A DNA stretch of 64,000 nt from Strigamia acuminata (GCA_949358305.1 OX442315.1:26252427-26316426); one strand, 5' to 3'; counted from the first letter of the stretch, positions 12,595-25,794 are shown. The notes: generated by a model from the sequence alone, not told the origin. Program-made: numbers and translations.

Positions 12595-13154
12595 CCTCCC
12601 TTCACTCATGGTCACTGATTTTAATAGTTTGAAAAGTGTTTTAAAGTAAGGGATGCCAGTCCCTCTTCTGACTTATCGAATTACACTTTGTCCACCATTG
12701 CCCTTGGGGCTGATGACGTCATTTACAGTCTAGTGCAGCAGTGGGTGGGTGGAGAATCGAATGAAATATGAGCGGGAACTTGGCATCCGTTGCCAGGCAT
12801 CCGTCTTGCCAATCACGAAGTGGGTGCCTCACCCTCCGTTTGCAGCGGCATTCTTAATGACCCAACTGTCACCGTAATTTACTATTATGTCTGCCGATCA
12901 GTCAGGGCGCCATCACCAGAATACAGCCAAGACGGGCCTCATTACAGCAACGGGCAGGGACTCCACTTGGATTTTTAATTAACCTCGTTCGTAATAGCGA
13001 GGACGGGGGCTATAATAACCTGTTCCCGCGGGCGATTGCGCGGGGGAGGAAGGTGGGTGAGCGCTCTGATCGCCCAAAAGAGGGTGTGGAGCATTCGATT
13101 CTTGTTGGTGGTTCTTGAAGGCGAATTTTAGGGATATGGGTTGGGTTGGGTAGC

Positions 13155-13199
13155 GAGGAGAGAGGAGAGGAGAGAGAGGACGAGGGCGAAGGAAGGGGG
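13155..13199. repeat. Purine (GA/GGA) tract
   Basis: A run of GAG/GGA units on the + strand. GAGA-type DNA can bind GAGA-factor-like proteins in arthropods, but here it may be only simple sequence. Confidence 0.6.
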
Positions 13200-15206
13200 T
13201 TGTGTTGTTTTGAAAACTGGAGGCCTATTTGTGAGCGCAGAAAACAAGCTCCGGGGTGAGTTAATAGGACAATTAGCCCTTAGACGCCCCCACATATGTA
13301 GGGGCGAAAGCTGAAAATGTACGATGCTTATAAAGAGAGAGAGAGAAACTTAATTCTGATAACCATATTTAATCAGAGAAAAATGCAATTATACAATGTG
13401 TGTGTGTATGTGTGTTCCCAGTGGTGTTGCCATCTGACACGCAGCAGCATCTGCTGGCCACTTATGAGAAGATAATAAAGATGAAAAAGTGGCGTTTTAT
13501 TTTGCACGCTGCCCACCTCCTTTGGCCCTTTGCCCATCATATAACAACTTTTACACTTCTTTATGTTTTGCGAGCTCATTTTTTTCTTCTTTCTCGCACT
13601 GATTATCAAATTATAAACTTTCAAGCCGGGTTTAAGGCTTTAGGTGGGCTTTCGGCAACTGTTTTGTGTTAAAAACCATTGAACTTTGCATTCCACAGCA
13701 TGTGTTTCCAAATGGCCTAATAAAAACTAATGACAAAAAAAGAAAGAAAGAAGTCTCAATTTCTTATATAATCGACGTCATATTTTATTTTTCCTTCCCC
13801 CAACTACTAATACTATATTGCTAAATGATGTTACAAAGCAGAAATGAAAACGAACGGATAGGAAGGGGGATTCGAAGTGAGTAATTTCTTAACTGATAGG
13901 TGAGTGCGGTTACGTTATTTGGCTAAACGGGAGTTATAGAAACGACTCTATATTAATTATACCCAAAAGGTTAGTCGTTTATAGTTTTGGTTTTGAGGTT
14001 TGCAAATCTCGGCGGAATTGCATTGATTGGAAAACTTTTGCAGAATTTAATTATCAACATTTTTCACATTTATTATTAACTTTGTCGTTTTTAATGTTGT
14101 TTTCAAAAAGTTGATCAAACTTTTATTTGCTGTTTGCCATCGTTTTAGAGGATTTCTCCATCATTTCTCACTCCCTCCCTACGCCAGCCATTGAAGTAAG
14201 CAGTGGAAAATAATTGCACATAGTGGCTCACTCAAAGATTTATACTGGGGACGCGAAATTTATTATCCAATTTCCTTTGTGTATTACGACTCAAGCAGAT
14301 TAAGCAACGTCACAATGTGTATATATCTTTTTACCATTTTTTTCTCCTCGGTGTTTTTTTTCCCTCGCTTTTTTCTGCTTTTCCCATGCTTCAATTTTTG
14401 TTCAAATCACTGCGGGGCCATTGTGCAGGCAGGTAGCAATTTGCATCGGTTATTATAGCTCAGGTGTGTAAATGAGGGATGTCGGGATTTAATTGCGCCA
14501 GGTTTGTAAGGCGCCCCCTTTTGCTTATGAAGTCATGACGCAGCCCATTGACCCAACTGATTGCTCGCCATAAGAGACGCATAAAGAGACGCTGCGGGAG
14601 TTTGTCCGATAGAGAAGACGCGGCTTGACTCGGCGTTGGCTGCGGGGGGTTATGGGATGGCCGAAGGGCGAAGAAGGGAAAGACGAGGGTCCAAAGAGGA
14701 AATGAAAGTCAGTATTTGCTTGCGGGGATGGGATGGGATGAGAGTGAGGTTTGTGTTTTTATGATTGGCATTGGCCAAGATTATCAGGTTGAGGTGAGCT
14801 AATAAGACTGTCTCTCTCTCTCTCTCGTACTTGGTAATGACTTGATTGCTGCAACAACAAACCTTCACTTCTTCATCGTCCATCTCATCCCTTCCTACCC
14901 CCATCTCTGTCATTTACAACCCGAGAAAAGTAAATTAAGGGTTTGAGTTTAAAATGAAATGTCGGCAACTCCTTCATCTCGGTCCACTGATAGATGAGGA
15001 GTCGCCAGAGAAGCGACGCGAGTCTTTCCAAAGGTCTCTGAAAATGGGATTTGGTGGTCAAACAAGTTGATGTACGAGATCTCTTTGCGAGGCAACTTTA
15101 CTCCGCTCATTAGAAATTTGCGAGCACTGGGATTTGAGGAGGTAGCCGTTTGCGTCGCTCGGTTCCCGCACGCTCTGTCGAACCAATACACGAATGCAAA
15201 TGGCGC

Positions 15207-15234
15207 GAGAAGAGAAGAGAAGAGAAGAGAAGAG
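15207..15234. repeat. (GAGAA)5 microsatellite
   Basis: Five perfect GAGAA units plus GAG. Confidence 0.9.
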
Positions 15235-16564
15235 CCTGTTTGTGTTTTTCTTGCGATTTCTTCCGCTGAGTTAGTGGGTGGGCACCAACAATGGGCCCGT
15301 AATTGTGACGGAGCTGTGTTGTTTTGTAAATGTGAGGCTTATTCTTTCATTCTTTGGCCGTAGGGATGCAGTGCTTCGTGGCGGTCTCTTTTAAATGAAT
15401 GGCCACACATCACCTGGCCTATCCATCTTTTACTTGCAACGCCTACATATTTTGAGACCCTTGAGAGGTCTTAAAGATGGGGCTGGCCAATTCATCACAA
15501 GTGACGTATAGCGCTATGATTTATTTTTAAATTGGTTCGTGTTTATTTTTATTTAAATGATATGTTTTCATTTCAAACATTTAATAGAAAAAGTTGAGTT
15601 TTTAAGAGATTCTTTTTTTTTGTCTGGCCAATCTGTAAGCAATTGCGAGCCCAACTGGGAAACAGGTTCCTTTCACACACGTCGTTCGAGGTTTTCGTTT
15701 TAAATCTGATTTATGTTCGTTGAAGGCTGAGAACACTTCGACCAGACTCCACTTTCGGTGAACGGGAGAAGGGATGACGGGTAAGGGTAAAATCAATTCA
15801 TTAAACCCACCCCAATGGTCATGAGAGGGGCAGATAAGAAGCTCACTTGTATGCGTCCGATACCCAATTGGTAAAGCAAAGGGTTGACGAACGTTAAAAA
15901 TACACCCTCAATCAGAATATCGAATCGCTTGTTCTATATGAATGAATAGACGCTCTGCAATTTAATTTTGTAATTCCAAATGTTCCTACATTTCGTGCCA
16001 AGTAATCGATATTTGTGATCCTTAACTCGGAGGGCTGAAGAGTCAATTGTAACCTAAAAAAAATCAACTTTTTCTATAAATGAAATGTGTAATAAAAGGT
16101 TTTAAATCTAATCTTACTAGCTGGATAATGGCAATAGATTTTTCAATTTTTTTTTAAACATCTGAAACCCAAATTTCAAAACTACAGTATTTGTGTTTTT
16201 AAAATAAGACTTGTAATATATCGAGAGCAAAATATTAGTGCCATGTTTTGGCATCGTTAAACTTGGATCTGTAAGTGGAGTTATTGCAGAGAATTCCCTG
16301 CAATTAACCGTCATTATTTTGGTTTATACGCGAAGAGGAAAAAAAAGTTTGAACAGTCTTAAATCACGCTGGCCTCTGTACGAGTAGAAATAGAGAATCC
16401 TATTTAATAGCTGCAAATTGCGATGATTGGAGTGAGTTACGCTTGAGACTTGACCGGTTATAAGTAACATGAGAGGTGTAGACAGGAATCGACGCCGTTC
16501 TGCTAAAGACTTAATTCAGTCTTTTTAACATGCCATGTCAGTTCTTTGACTACAGTATACCTGG

Positions 16565-16602
16565 TTGATGCAAAAAAAAATTATTGATGAAAAAAAAAAT
16601 TG
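16565..16602. repeat. 19-bp tandem duplication with A-tract
   Basis: Two adjacent 19-bp units, each starting TTGATG, followed by nine or ten A and ending TTA or TTG. This is a simple local duplication. Confidence 0.75.
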
Positions 16603-17659
16603 TTGCTGTAATTGGGGTTGTGCAATTTAAAAAGGAAGATAAAAATCAAGCTGATGATGCTGGTTGTTGTCACTGGAGAGATTATTTCTGTTTATTATTT
16701 GCCAAATAAATCCAAAGGGGATTTTGGGTTAATTACAGAGCGTATAAAACTTTGATGTCTGGATATGTAGGAGGTTAATGTTATTGGTCTGCTTTGATAT
16801 TTTATGGAGATTGAAGTGTTAAAGTCAAAGCTATGTGCTGATTAAGTTGTTTTGCCCACAAGATTTAGATACACAGAAAGAAAGAGTTGTTTCTCGAACA
16901 ATTTCAAAACGATACATTAATTGTTTATTTACGATTCTTTTCAACTTTTTAAAATGAAATATTAAAGTCAACTTGTCACTTACAAAACGAATCAAATAAA
17001 AGGCCAGTTCAATAATTGATTGTCTTTCGTAAATGCCAATCTATTTTGACATTTGATGGGTTTTGATTTAATAAATTTACCAAGATTCAACAAGATTAAT
17101 AGACATTTACATGATCGACATAACCACTACAGTATTTATTTTTAGCGCACAAATCGATAATCAGTTTCTTAGGTTTTCGTCTTTTTCAACATTTCTAACA
17201 ACAACTGAATACCGCTTAGCCTAATCGCTACCTCTTGTGCAATTTCTTTCTTTTAGCATGCGTCAAAAGAGGGCGGAGTTGTCAGGAGGACGCTCTAGTA
17301 ATTTATGGGTGACCCATCGCTGGTCCGGGCTCGCGTCGTCAGTCGTGCTGATGGTTTGGCCTGCAAATGACCGCATTAGGAGTAGGGTTCACCCTGACTT
17401 GAGTGAATGAAAGAAAAGTATACTGCAGAGAGAAAAGAGGGTTTGAAAAAAGGAGAGAGAGAGAGAGATGTAATTTATGTGTCTGCAAAGGTGCAGTAAT
17501 AGTGTCATGGGATGGTTGGAAAAGAGGAAAGGGTTATAACAACTGCATTATGAAAGAAGGGGAAAATGGTGTGTTAGGGGTGGTTTTTATTTTTAGGAAT
17601 TAAAATATGTTGCTGTTTGTGTTGTAAATTAGTATTGTTACTTTTTGTTGCTCGTTATT

Positions 17660-17675
17660 AAGGGTTAAAACCCTT
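17660..17675. other. 16-bp palindrome AAGGGTT-AA-AACCCTT
   Basis: Perfect 7-bp inverted arms separated by AA. It could be a dimeric protein-binding site; no function is assigned. Confidence 0.5.
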
Positions 17676-17991
17676 TCATTAATGTAATACAATGCTGTAA
17701 TAAATAAGGGGAAAGGTTTTTGTTAGCTACAGTAGAAAACCTATCATTAAGGCAGGCACTTTGTATCGGTTTTAATAATTCTATAATTGGCATGAAGATG
17801 TGGTGTTTATCTGAATCAAAGTCAAGACTTATGTGCGAGTGAAGTTGTGAATAAATATACAATAAATACTGTAAGTAGTTATTAAGTGTAATATGCAAAA
17901 GCAGAAATTTTCCACTGAATGTTTGTGCCGTATGCTCGATAGGGTGGAAGGGGTAAAAAGTGAGTAAATTATTCATTGTCGTAGAAGCTAC

Positions 17992-18033
17992 AAATCATAG
18001 GGGAAAATCCCCATTTTCGGGGCCTATAGATTT
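17992..18033. other. 42-nt imperfect hairpin
   Basis: The arms pair as AAATC/GATTT, ATAGG/CCTAT and GAAAAT/ATTTTC around a CCCC loop. That is 16 base pairs, interrupted by a small G-rich internal loop and one bulged A. It is shorter than a typical pre-miRNA and has no recognised seed. Confidence 0.5.
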
Positions 18034-20906
18034 GATTTGTATAAGCTTAAAGATAATAAAAAAAAAATGTTGAGGCTTTATCCACGTTTGCTATAGTTTC
18101 GAAATCCGTACAGAAATTTTCTCACGATGGTTGATGGTACCAATCGCCACCAGTTGGCGCGTAATGTAAGTTGTGCTTTTGATTTATAGGCGAATATTTA
18201 GGCCATATGCTACAATCTGGCGGAATTTAACGACCTTTTGCTTTCTCTTGACTTTGAAGTGCGCTTTATTTCTTTTAGCTGTGTGCGAATTTAATTCACT
18301 GTGTGTACAGTAATAACAAGCCTAGAAGTAAAAAAATAAAAGAAAATAATAAAAAAGAAAAAAAAATTGGCCTCGTTGACAATTCGGGGTGCAATGTTGC
18401 TCATATTTTCAGTTTCATTTACCTTACATTACAAATAAAAACAACATGTGTTGTCGAGTTTGATGTGTTTTGCTTCCGAAATTTAATTTGATAAAAAGGG
18501 CTTTGCATTGTTAATATTGAAATTTCTAAAAACCGAAATCATTTTGCGAATGGCGTATGAGTTGAAGACTGAGAAATCTATAACTATAAAATTAATATAT
18601 AAAATTAAATAAAAATTCTAGCATTTAACACATCTTCGGATGATCCAAGGACGAAGGGCCGAAAGGCTGCTTAGCAAGATTGTTTAACGCTATTAATTTC
18701 AACATATAATAAATTGAAAAACACGTAAAAGAAAATATTTGTAAATCCAACCCGAATTGACGTAAGCCTAATAAATTTTCAGACGAGGAATTTATTTTAA
18801 CATAATAAATTACAGGTTATTTGATGTAGTGTTAATTATTTATTTTATCCAATATATTTTTTTGGAAGTACAATTCTAAGTTATTATAGAGATTAAAACA
18901 TTGGATAGGCTTTGGAGTCAGTTGGAGAAGGAGGGGTGACCCTAAGGTCCACCTAGTGAGATGGAGGTAGAAGAGTGGGGGAAAAGATTTTTGACAGATT
19001 TATGAGGTGAGGTTATGTAGATGAAATGGCAGATGGACATCCACATAATGGAGTAGTGTGGCCATTCCAGAGGCCAATCCATCAGAATAGTGCGCCTTAT
19101 TGCACCACGCCCACTTTACCTCCTTTTCATTCTTGTTCTCGATATGTTCCCCGCGGCAACAACTGTACTTCGCAATCAAGCCACGGTCACTGTTTTTCCA
19201 CGAAATTAAAATGGGTTTGGTGTTATGTTAGATTCTTGGATATTTGAAATTGTATGAAATTGCGCCATCTGTTGTTGTGTATCAGCAGTAGATAATTGGC
19301 TATTACGCTATTCTAATTTCAACACGTGCTTCTGCAAGCATTGTTTGAATTTTTAACGTCATTAAACTCCAATAGTTTGGTCACTCAAGATTGTGCCACC
19401 AGATGGCTACACTGACAAACTTAAATGTCGCCGGTAAAAAACTGACTTGATATGAAAATTGAAATTCCTCGCAATCGCAATCGCAATAATAATGAACGAT
19501 ATTTCTTCCATTTTAAATTTTGACTGCACGATTGTCTTCAGTTGAGATTTGAGAGTGATTTAGTCTCCGAGGAAGCTAAGGTCAGTTCTTCCGTAGAATT
19601 TAATGAGTGTTAAATAGGATTATGGGTCGTGTCTGCTTCGAATGCAATCAATCAATAATTCTTTGCCGACGTTTGCTATTTTTCCCTCGGGAATTTGAGT
19701 CCTCGTACAGGCTAATTTTCTTAATCATTCGAACTTATTGCATAATTTTATGAAAATGTGTTGCTATAACGAGGTTAGCCGGAGGCTTTTAAGTGTATAC
19801 ATAGTGACAAGCTGCTTGTTGCAATTTGTCCGCTGTTGGGCCTCGAGTAATATTAAGCAAGCGAATGGGAGGGAGGTAACTGGTTGGAATCTCTCTGACA
19901 AAGACAATTAATTAATTAGAGAAGAGGCGTTAAATTGGTATTGTGATTTCTTAATTGGAAGCCCATAGTAGCAGAAATGACGTTCAAGTTCAAAGCTGAA
20001 TAGTTGGTTTTAACTAAGTGGGTTTTATGAGTTTTTATTTGATAAGGATATGTCAAAATAATTGGCGAGTTGATGCTAAGGAGAGGAAACGCTGTGAAAG
20101 CGCTATTAAAGAATGGAAAAATGGCTGGATTATTCCTGACGAGTGCTATCATTGGCTATTTCGAAATTCTAGGAAGAAAAAAAGGGGATATTGAAGAAGA
20201 GGAGGGAGCGAGATTTTGATCTTGTTCACGTACACAAGTCCAAAGAAACCGGGATGAAGATAAGAAACAATTTATAGTGTGAAGTGCAGGGAGGCAGATA
20301 AGAAGCGGAATAATTAGTGGCAATGTGAAGGCAAAGCATATTTTTCACGTAAAAATACCTGTGCACCTGTTTAGTTTGATCTATCAATGAAGAAGAAGAT
20401 AAAAATTTAATTTTTTTTTTTTCTAGACTATGGTTTTTATTTTTATTTAAATAACTATACAATATACTCGTATGTCGTACAGCTATTAAAATTTCGAAGC
20501 GAGAAAACTGTGTTGTCATCTTTTTGTTTGGCTGACTCATTGATAATCCAATGTGTGTGTTGTTGGAGCCGTGGTTTGAGTGATGGATGAGGAATTTTTC
20601 TTTGTCGATTTGATGACACTTTGGATTGGTTTTTCGTTTGTGTGGGTCATTGTCTGCATACGGATGAGTGAATGGCTTTTTTAAATCTAGGTCACATTTC
20701 CATGAGAAGTTCGTGTTTGTTTTTTGTTTTTCTTGAAAAAGTTTGGTCGGAAGAATTTTTCAAACAGGGATAAATTAGTATTCTCGATTTGACGCACTCA
20801 TTTTTATAAAAAAAAATTAAAATTTCAAATTAGATGCGAGTGAAAAAAAATTTTTCAAATAAGCTTACCAGTGCCCACGATTTAACGCTTTAATATTTTT
20901 TATTTC
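18034..20906. other. Noncoding stretch 18.0-20.9 kb
   Basis: No gene is recognised. It contains a CTCF-like GCCACCAGTTGGCGCG sequence near 18147-18163, a GCGCCATC motif (19262-19269) and a GCAATC triplicate (19471-19487). Much of the rest is AT-rich. Confidence 0.55.
19471..19487. repeat. GCAATC short tandem repeat
   Basis: Two full GCAATC units and a partial third. Confidence 0.8.
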
Positions 20907-20954
20907 GGGTTAAATTCCACTTTTTGTACGTACGTAGTTGATTGAATTTAACCC
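20907..20954. other. 11-bp perfect inverted repeat with 26-nt loop
   Basis: GGGTTAAATTC (20907-20917) and GAATTTAACCC (20944-20954) are exact complements. The spacer holds the palindrome GTACGTAC. The stem could form a small hairpin in RNA or a cruciform in DNA. There is no terminal TA or TTAA duplication to suggest a MITE. Confidence 0.5.
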
Positions 20955-22652
20955 CTAAGTGAAATGTATAATTTGGATGTTGTTGAACGTGATTGCATGT
21001 TCGGTGAAATATAAAGACGTCAATCGGAAGATTTGGCGCAAATACTCACGCGCCGATCACGCCATTCAGCAGGGTGTGAGTTCGGAAAAACAATGCTTTG
21101 TAAATTGCTCAGTAAGATGACAGCATGATAGCAATAGGATGATGACCTCATTTTCAACTGATTCCTTACTGCAATCAGCTATAATCATAGCATAAGAACT
21201 TTTTAAGTTTTCAGTGATCAAAGGAGAAGATTAACTTCTTAAAAAAAAGCCATGACAAGTAAATTAAAAGAAGTCTTATAAACATAATTTTAAAAAAAGT
21301 GCATGAGCACATTATCTGGAATTAATTCCCCGTGGATTTATTCAGCGCTTTTATTCTGCACTCGTGGACTGGCCTTTTGAATGGGAAGCACTAATGGCAA
21401 ACAAGGACTAAAAGTCTTGGAACGCACGATTCGATTTGAGGTCATGAGGCGGAGTGTAAAAGGCGAATCCACCCCCTCACCTTAATGAATCCATTGGGCA
21501 GCCGCTCATCTCACCTGTCTCTTTTCTCTCTCTTTTGTTCCTTTCGTTCGCCCGGTGCCCTCAAAAAGCAATTAAGCAGAAAGTCAATTAAGCTCAGGAC
21601 GGAAAGAGAAGGAGAAAGCAGAGCAGAGCCAAATCAGACAGTAATTGAAAACACGCCCGTCACGAATAGTGATGGCTGTCCAGCCAAAGTGCCAGTAAAG
21701 AGAGAAAGTGCACCTCCACCTTCGCATCAAGACTGTCTTGGAGCATCGCAGCGCTTTCTGGTCAAGCGCTACACGCATAATACATCGACGTACGTTCTTG
21801 TGTATCAAACTCGGTTATGTTGCTTGGGCAGCGCTGAAAATTGCTCCTAGGAGGATGTTGCTGCTGCGAGTTGGAGTAAAACGACTGCCAATCTGATTCA
21901 AAACAATTCTGATCGATAGGGTTAACAGCCAAGTTAGAATATTCTCTTTTATGTTGTTAGTCAAATTGAATAATCTCGCGGTGTGTCAGGCGACGCTTCA
22001 AATTTCCTTCAGTGGTTGTAGCGGGGTTTCCTTATCAGCCTCGTCGGTTTAGAATGTATACGTGAAGGTATTGTTTCTATCCTTAATTTAAACTTGTTTA
22101 TGGTACAAAGCAACGATAACCTTTAGTTAATAGGGATCAGGTTTCCTCTGTGTGGTTTATCTGTAGATAGGAATCCACGTCAAGCGATTTGTCCGATCAT
22201 TTTTGTTGACAGTTATGATCGTATTGGTAGATGAATAAAGAATTTATGCACTGATTAACGCCTGCGCAAGATTTCTCAACAACTTTTAACTTTAAACTTT
22301 AATTTTAAAAAACATTAAACATTTGATTGAATGAAGCTTCTGTTTTATTCAAGGAGGTGTGTTTCCATATAGGTGTCTGCTCGCAGGCACACAAGAACTT
22401 ATTTTCTGTAATGGGCCGCCTCCTAAAGTACGTGACGGGTCTTGAGAGGGCGGTTTACCATCTTCTTGTCTTGCCAACCTTCTAGTACTCACGTCAATTA
22501 AGTGGCCAACCAGTTAAGGAACTTCTCAGCATCAACATTTTTCCATCAAGGATGAAACCATTGCAAGAGGGGCTTCAGTGTTTTGTCTTCACTTTCCTCG
22601 ATTGTCACTCAATGATATGCAGTTGTTTTCTACTTTTTATTTATTCTTCTAA

Positions 22653-22678
22653 TTTTTTTTTTTTTTTTTTTTTTTTTT
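22653..22678. repeat. Poly-T, 26 nt
   Basis: Uninterrupted homopolymer. No adjacent target duplication or element body was seen that would make it a retroposon tail. Confidence 0.9.
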
Positions 22679-23140
22679 GGTTTCATTTCCGTTCTTTCCA
22701 TTTATGGGCGTTGATTAAAAATACTAAAGTTTATCAATTTGATTTATAGATCCAGAATTGCAATCTGTCGGCTATAGATCTTGAATATATAATTGAGTGA
22801 TTTGGACTTTTAGGTGACCATAAAATAAAACGAGATATTAAAATATACAGGCGAGTGTCTTGAAGGAATTAAAGACCTGTTTAAAAAATGCCATCTGCTC
22901 CGTGATGTATACATGAAAAAATTTTAATGAAGTTTCAATTATAAATCCTTAATTATACGTGAAGGTCTAATAGTAGACTAGGCACTTGACTTTGGTCTTG
23001 CTTGTCACTTTAGTTGTCATGCCAGCCATCATCCTCCTGTAGATCATCAGGTGGGCAAAGGTCTGCGCATATGTGAAGGCCATTTTTTGATGAATGTATA
23101 TTCACAGACCACATGGATGGCAAATCCAATTCTTGATGTA

Positions 23141-23152
23141 TGACCAAGGTCA
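23141..23152. promoter_or_regulatory. TGACC-AA-GGTCA palindrome
   Basis: Two nuclear-receptor-type half-sites in everted order, two bases apart. The right half reads CCAAGGTCA, close to the extended half-site used by monomeric receptors. Function is inferred from the consensus only. Confidence 0.3.
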
Positions 23153-23238
23153 AACTTAAGACTAATGATAGGTGTAACAAAAAAGGGGAATTCTTTTGAA
23201 TTAATTAATTTCGAACGAAAGATAAATGCAACTAAATT

Positions 23239-23239
23239 A

Positions 23240-23278
<39 letters not shown>
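23239..23278. repeat. (AAAT)n microsatellite
   Basis: About ten perfect TAAA units. Confidence 0.95.
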
Positions 23279-25376
23279 GAAAATATGATCTATTTATTTC
23301 TATCTTTTAATTTAGAAAGAAATCCCGGTAGTTTTATTTTATGGGGAATTTTTCTTTCTTATTTTGAGATTTTTCAACTCATTGAACTCCGGTACAAGGA
23401 GGGGTTACTGCTTGAGAGCTCGAGTTTAATTGGTGTGTGTATGCTTTTATCGATAAACGTTTTCTTGCTATGCAGCACGAATCACAATAATTACTGGACA
23501 TAAATCAGGAAAGCTGCTGCTTTATATGCCGTGTCACGAAAATTAACATGTTATGTGTACACATAGTGTTTAGATATTGCTGAAGGCTCTGTTCGGATAA
23601 GGTCGACCAATCGATTCGATTTTATTTTCTATTAATGTAAATGATATGAGGTCATCTAGTTTTAGAAAGTTATAGCTTTAAACTTAAAAAAAAAAAGAAA
23701 AAAGTATTATTTGAGTAACTTTTTTTTTAGACATGTTTTCCTGCATGCATATAGACAAGGTTCTGTATATGTTCAAGGTTTCCTGAACATAGGGTAGGTT
23801 GGGAAATTGTGTTATGAATTATTGCAGGAAATCATGCAAGTTTTCTTCTTTGTATGCACTATATCACATGTGCAAAAAGGGACTAGGTCTTCAATAGACT
23901 TTGATGAAAAGATGTTGTAAATAACGTAGAAGGGATGGCAGGACGACAACGACGACATAAACAAAAGTTGTAGAAGAAGGAAAAGAAGGAGCGTTGGCAG
24001 GAAAGAGGTGGAGGGGTCAGCAAAGATGTACTGTAGGAATAGATGATGATGTCAGGTCTAACACGCATTTTTTTTATGCGCAAGATGTTTTTAAAATGAT
24101 GTATACCATTGATTAAGAGGAAAAGTTCTTTCGTTTATTTATTTTTATTTCCCTTTTTATTTTTTTTACTTCGCTATATTCTTGTTTGTAAATATTTTTT
24201 TTCAAAACATGGCCAGCATGAATATTTTTTTACGGAAATGAGGTGTAGTTTATTTTATTTGGAATGTATGCAATCGTATATAATACGATGAGGATTGTAA
24301 AGAAGATTAGTATGCTATGCATGGTGATTTTTAGGGTCAGCTTCTGATTGATTTGTGCAAACTTGATTTTCTTTTCCACTCATTTCGTGTCTTTTGAGTG
24401 ATTTGTATACATTTTGCATATCATAATGGTATAAACAAGGCTCTTATTTCATTTTATTTTGCATATACAGTTTCTTGTTTTCTCAGTTAGTTTGATACTT
24501 GGCCATTTGTTGACCTCTAAAGTTTGAATTTAGTAATGATATTCAAATGTTTTTATTTTTTACTTTTATTTTTTTTTTATCCCAATTTTCCCTTTCGACG
24601 TTGACTGATATTTCCGCTCAGTTTTTTTTTATTTTTTTTTATGTTGATTTTAGATGGAGGAATTACTCAGAGATTCCAATAGGTTTAAGAGTGTTTATTC
24701 GCACACGATACCGTACGACTTGCACACACTAACGATACCAAACCGGAAGTCACGTTAAAGCGAGATTACAGATCAACTCCCCCTGGTGGTGGAGACCCTC
24801 AAACGGGATTTTGTATCGGATCGAAGGTGACAAACGAGAAATACGCAACACTTTATTTATTTTCATTTTTTTTATATTTTTAATAGAAGGTAAATTTAAT
24901 CATTTTCATTTAAATCAACTCACGTCAATGTTTTTCTACGATAAACCTTCAACTTGAAGTCAAATCTAAAATTGATGAAAATTAAAACTTTCTTCTTGTG
25001 CAAACGGAGTTGTCATTTAATTGACATGAAAACACAGATAGGAGTGAAACACAAGATGCAGTTGGAAGGATATGAACCTTTCTTTCTTTTCCGGCGACTT
25101 AATGAGTGTGTGTGTGCCACTCAATTGGCCTCCTGTCATTTTCTTTTTTTCTCCCCACGTGCCCCTCATCGCAAGTGGAGCGTGTCCTGTTTGTATGGCA
25201 GACCTTAAAAAAAAACTTGCTTGATCGCCAAAGGAAGACAAGTTTGTGAAATGAGAGATCAGTCAGAATTCATTTCCGGTGTGATAGGAAGAAAATAGGA
25301 GAGAAACTAGTAGGTGTAAGAGAAGCTGGCGTTGCACGTAATCATTAGCTTTGGTCTTGAAATGTCATTTTAGAAA

Positions 25377-25475
25377 ATGTCTACTCAACTATTTTTACTG
25401 GGAGCCTTCGTGCTGGGAGGGACGGCGACCGTCACTTGTCATCCAGTGGCAGCGCACCTGGTGGCCGAATGTTGA
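25377..25475 (+). CDS. Candidate small ORF with signal-peptide-like start
   Basis: An ATG with A at -3 opens 32 codons and a TGA. After the first four residues it has an uninterrupted apolar run (LFLLGAFVLGG), then small residues and a cysteine (TATVTC), as in a secretory signal sequence. Third positions are G/C-rich in the second half. There is no basic residue before the hydrophobic core, which is atypical for a signal peptide. No in-frame GTRAG donor is visible before the stop, so this would be a complete 32-residue product, not a first exon. The frame is short enough to arise by chance. A CTCF-like motif overlaps its end (25451-25466), so the GC-richness may have another cause. Confidence 0.2.
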   Translation: MSTQLFLLGAFVLGGTATVTCHPVAAHLVAEC

Positions 25476-25794
25476 GCCAAGAAATGAGACTGGGGTCATG
25501 TCCTGTTTATATTGAGAATCATCCATCTTTAAATGCAATTAACATTCATCATTTTGCTCATGTACTTCGTCGTGTATATCTTCTAGGTAGACGGCTCAAC
25601 CTCAAATTGAGGTTAATGTTAGCAATTCATAGGAAAAGCTTGTTGTAGATTAATAGATTACGCCAGGAGAGTTTTAAACATGCATTTTCAATCAACAGTC
25701 ATGAGTCTTTTATTTTATTTTATACATTTATTTGAAATTTTCACAAAAATAAATCGTTATTTTATTGTCTCTACTCATCCTTAAAGAGAAATAG

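Larger units (their letters stand above)
11682..17990. other. Noncoding stretch 11.7-18.0 kb
   Basis: No gene is recognised. Contents: GATGGCGC (12103-12110), a GATGG minisatellite (12562-12594), a CRE octamer (12714-12721), an 8-bp GC palindrome CCCGCGGG (13025-13032), GA-rich tracts (13155-13199, 17453-17468), a GGGAT run (14725-14741), a near-tandem pair of 11-12-bp units containing AGAGACGC (14570-14592), a GAGAA satellite (15207-15234), a duplicated A-tract (16565-16602) and a 16-bp palindrome (17660-17675). The open frames are short and of no recognised family. Confidence 0.55.
20955..25376. other. Noncoding stretch 21.0-25.4 kb
   Basis: No gene is recognised. A frame at 21485-21850 is open for 121 codons in a slightly GC-richer block, but it has no family resemblance and no convincing splice context. 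Other contents: a near-perfect 8-bp-arm palindrome GTGTCTGC/GCAGGCAC (22373-22390), T26 (22653-22678), an AAAT satellite (23239-23278), a TGACCAAGGTCA receptor-type palindrome (23141-23152), and a CTCF-like sequence read on the minus strand at 24775-24793. Confidence 0.5.

Noticed and set aside
13861-13880. tRNA B-box-like sequence on the minus strand
   Set aside because: CTTCGAATCCC lacks the leading GG and no T stem, A box or cloverleaf can be built around it.
21485-21850. 121-codon frame (+) in a GC-richer block
   Set aside because: Parts read like a disordered protein, but no family, splice context or upstream promoter signal supports it.
22653-22678. T26 as the tail of a minus-strand retroposon
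   Set aside because: No element body, second homopolymer or target-site duplication could be found around it.
24641-24860. Possible solo LTR or old element near the CTCF-like site
   Set aside because: The block differs in texture from its flanks, but no TG...CA ends with a target duplication could be identified.
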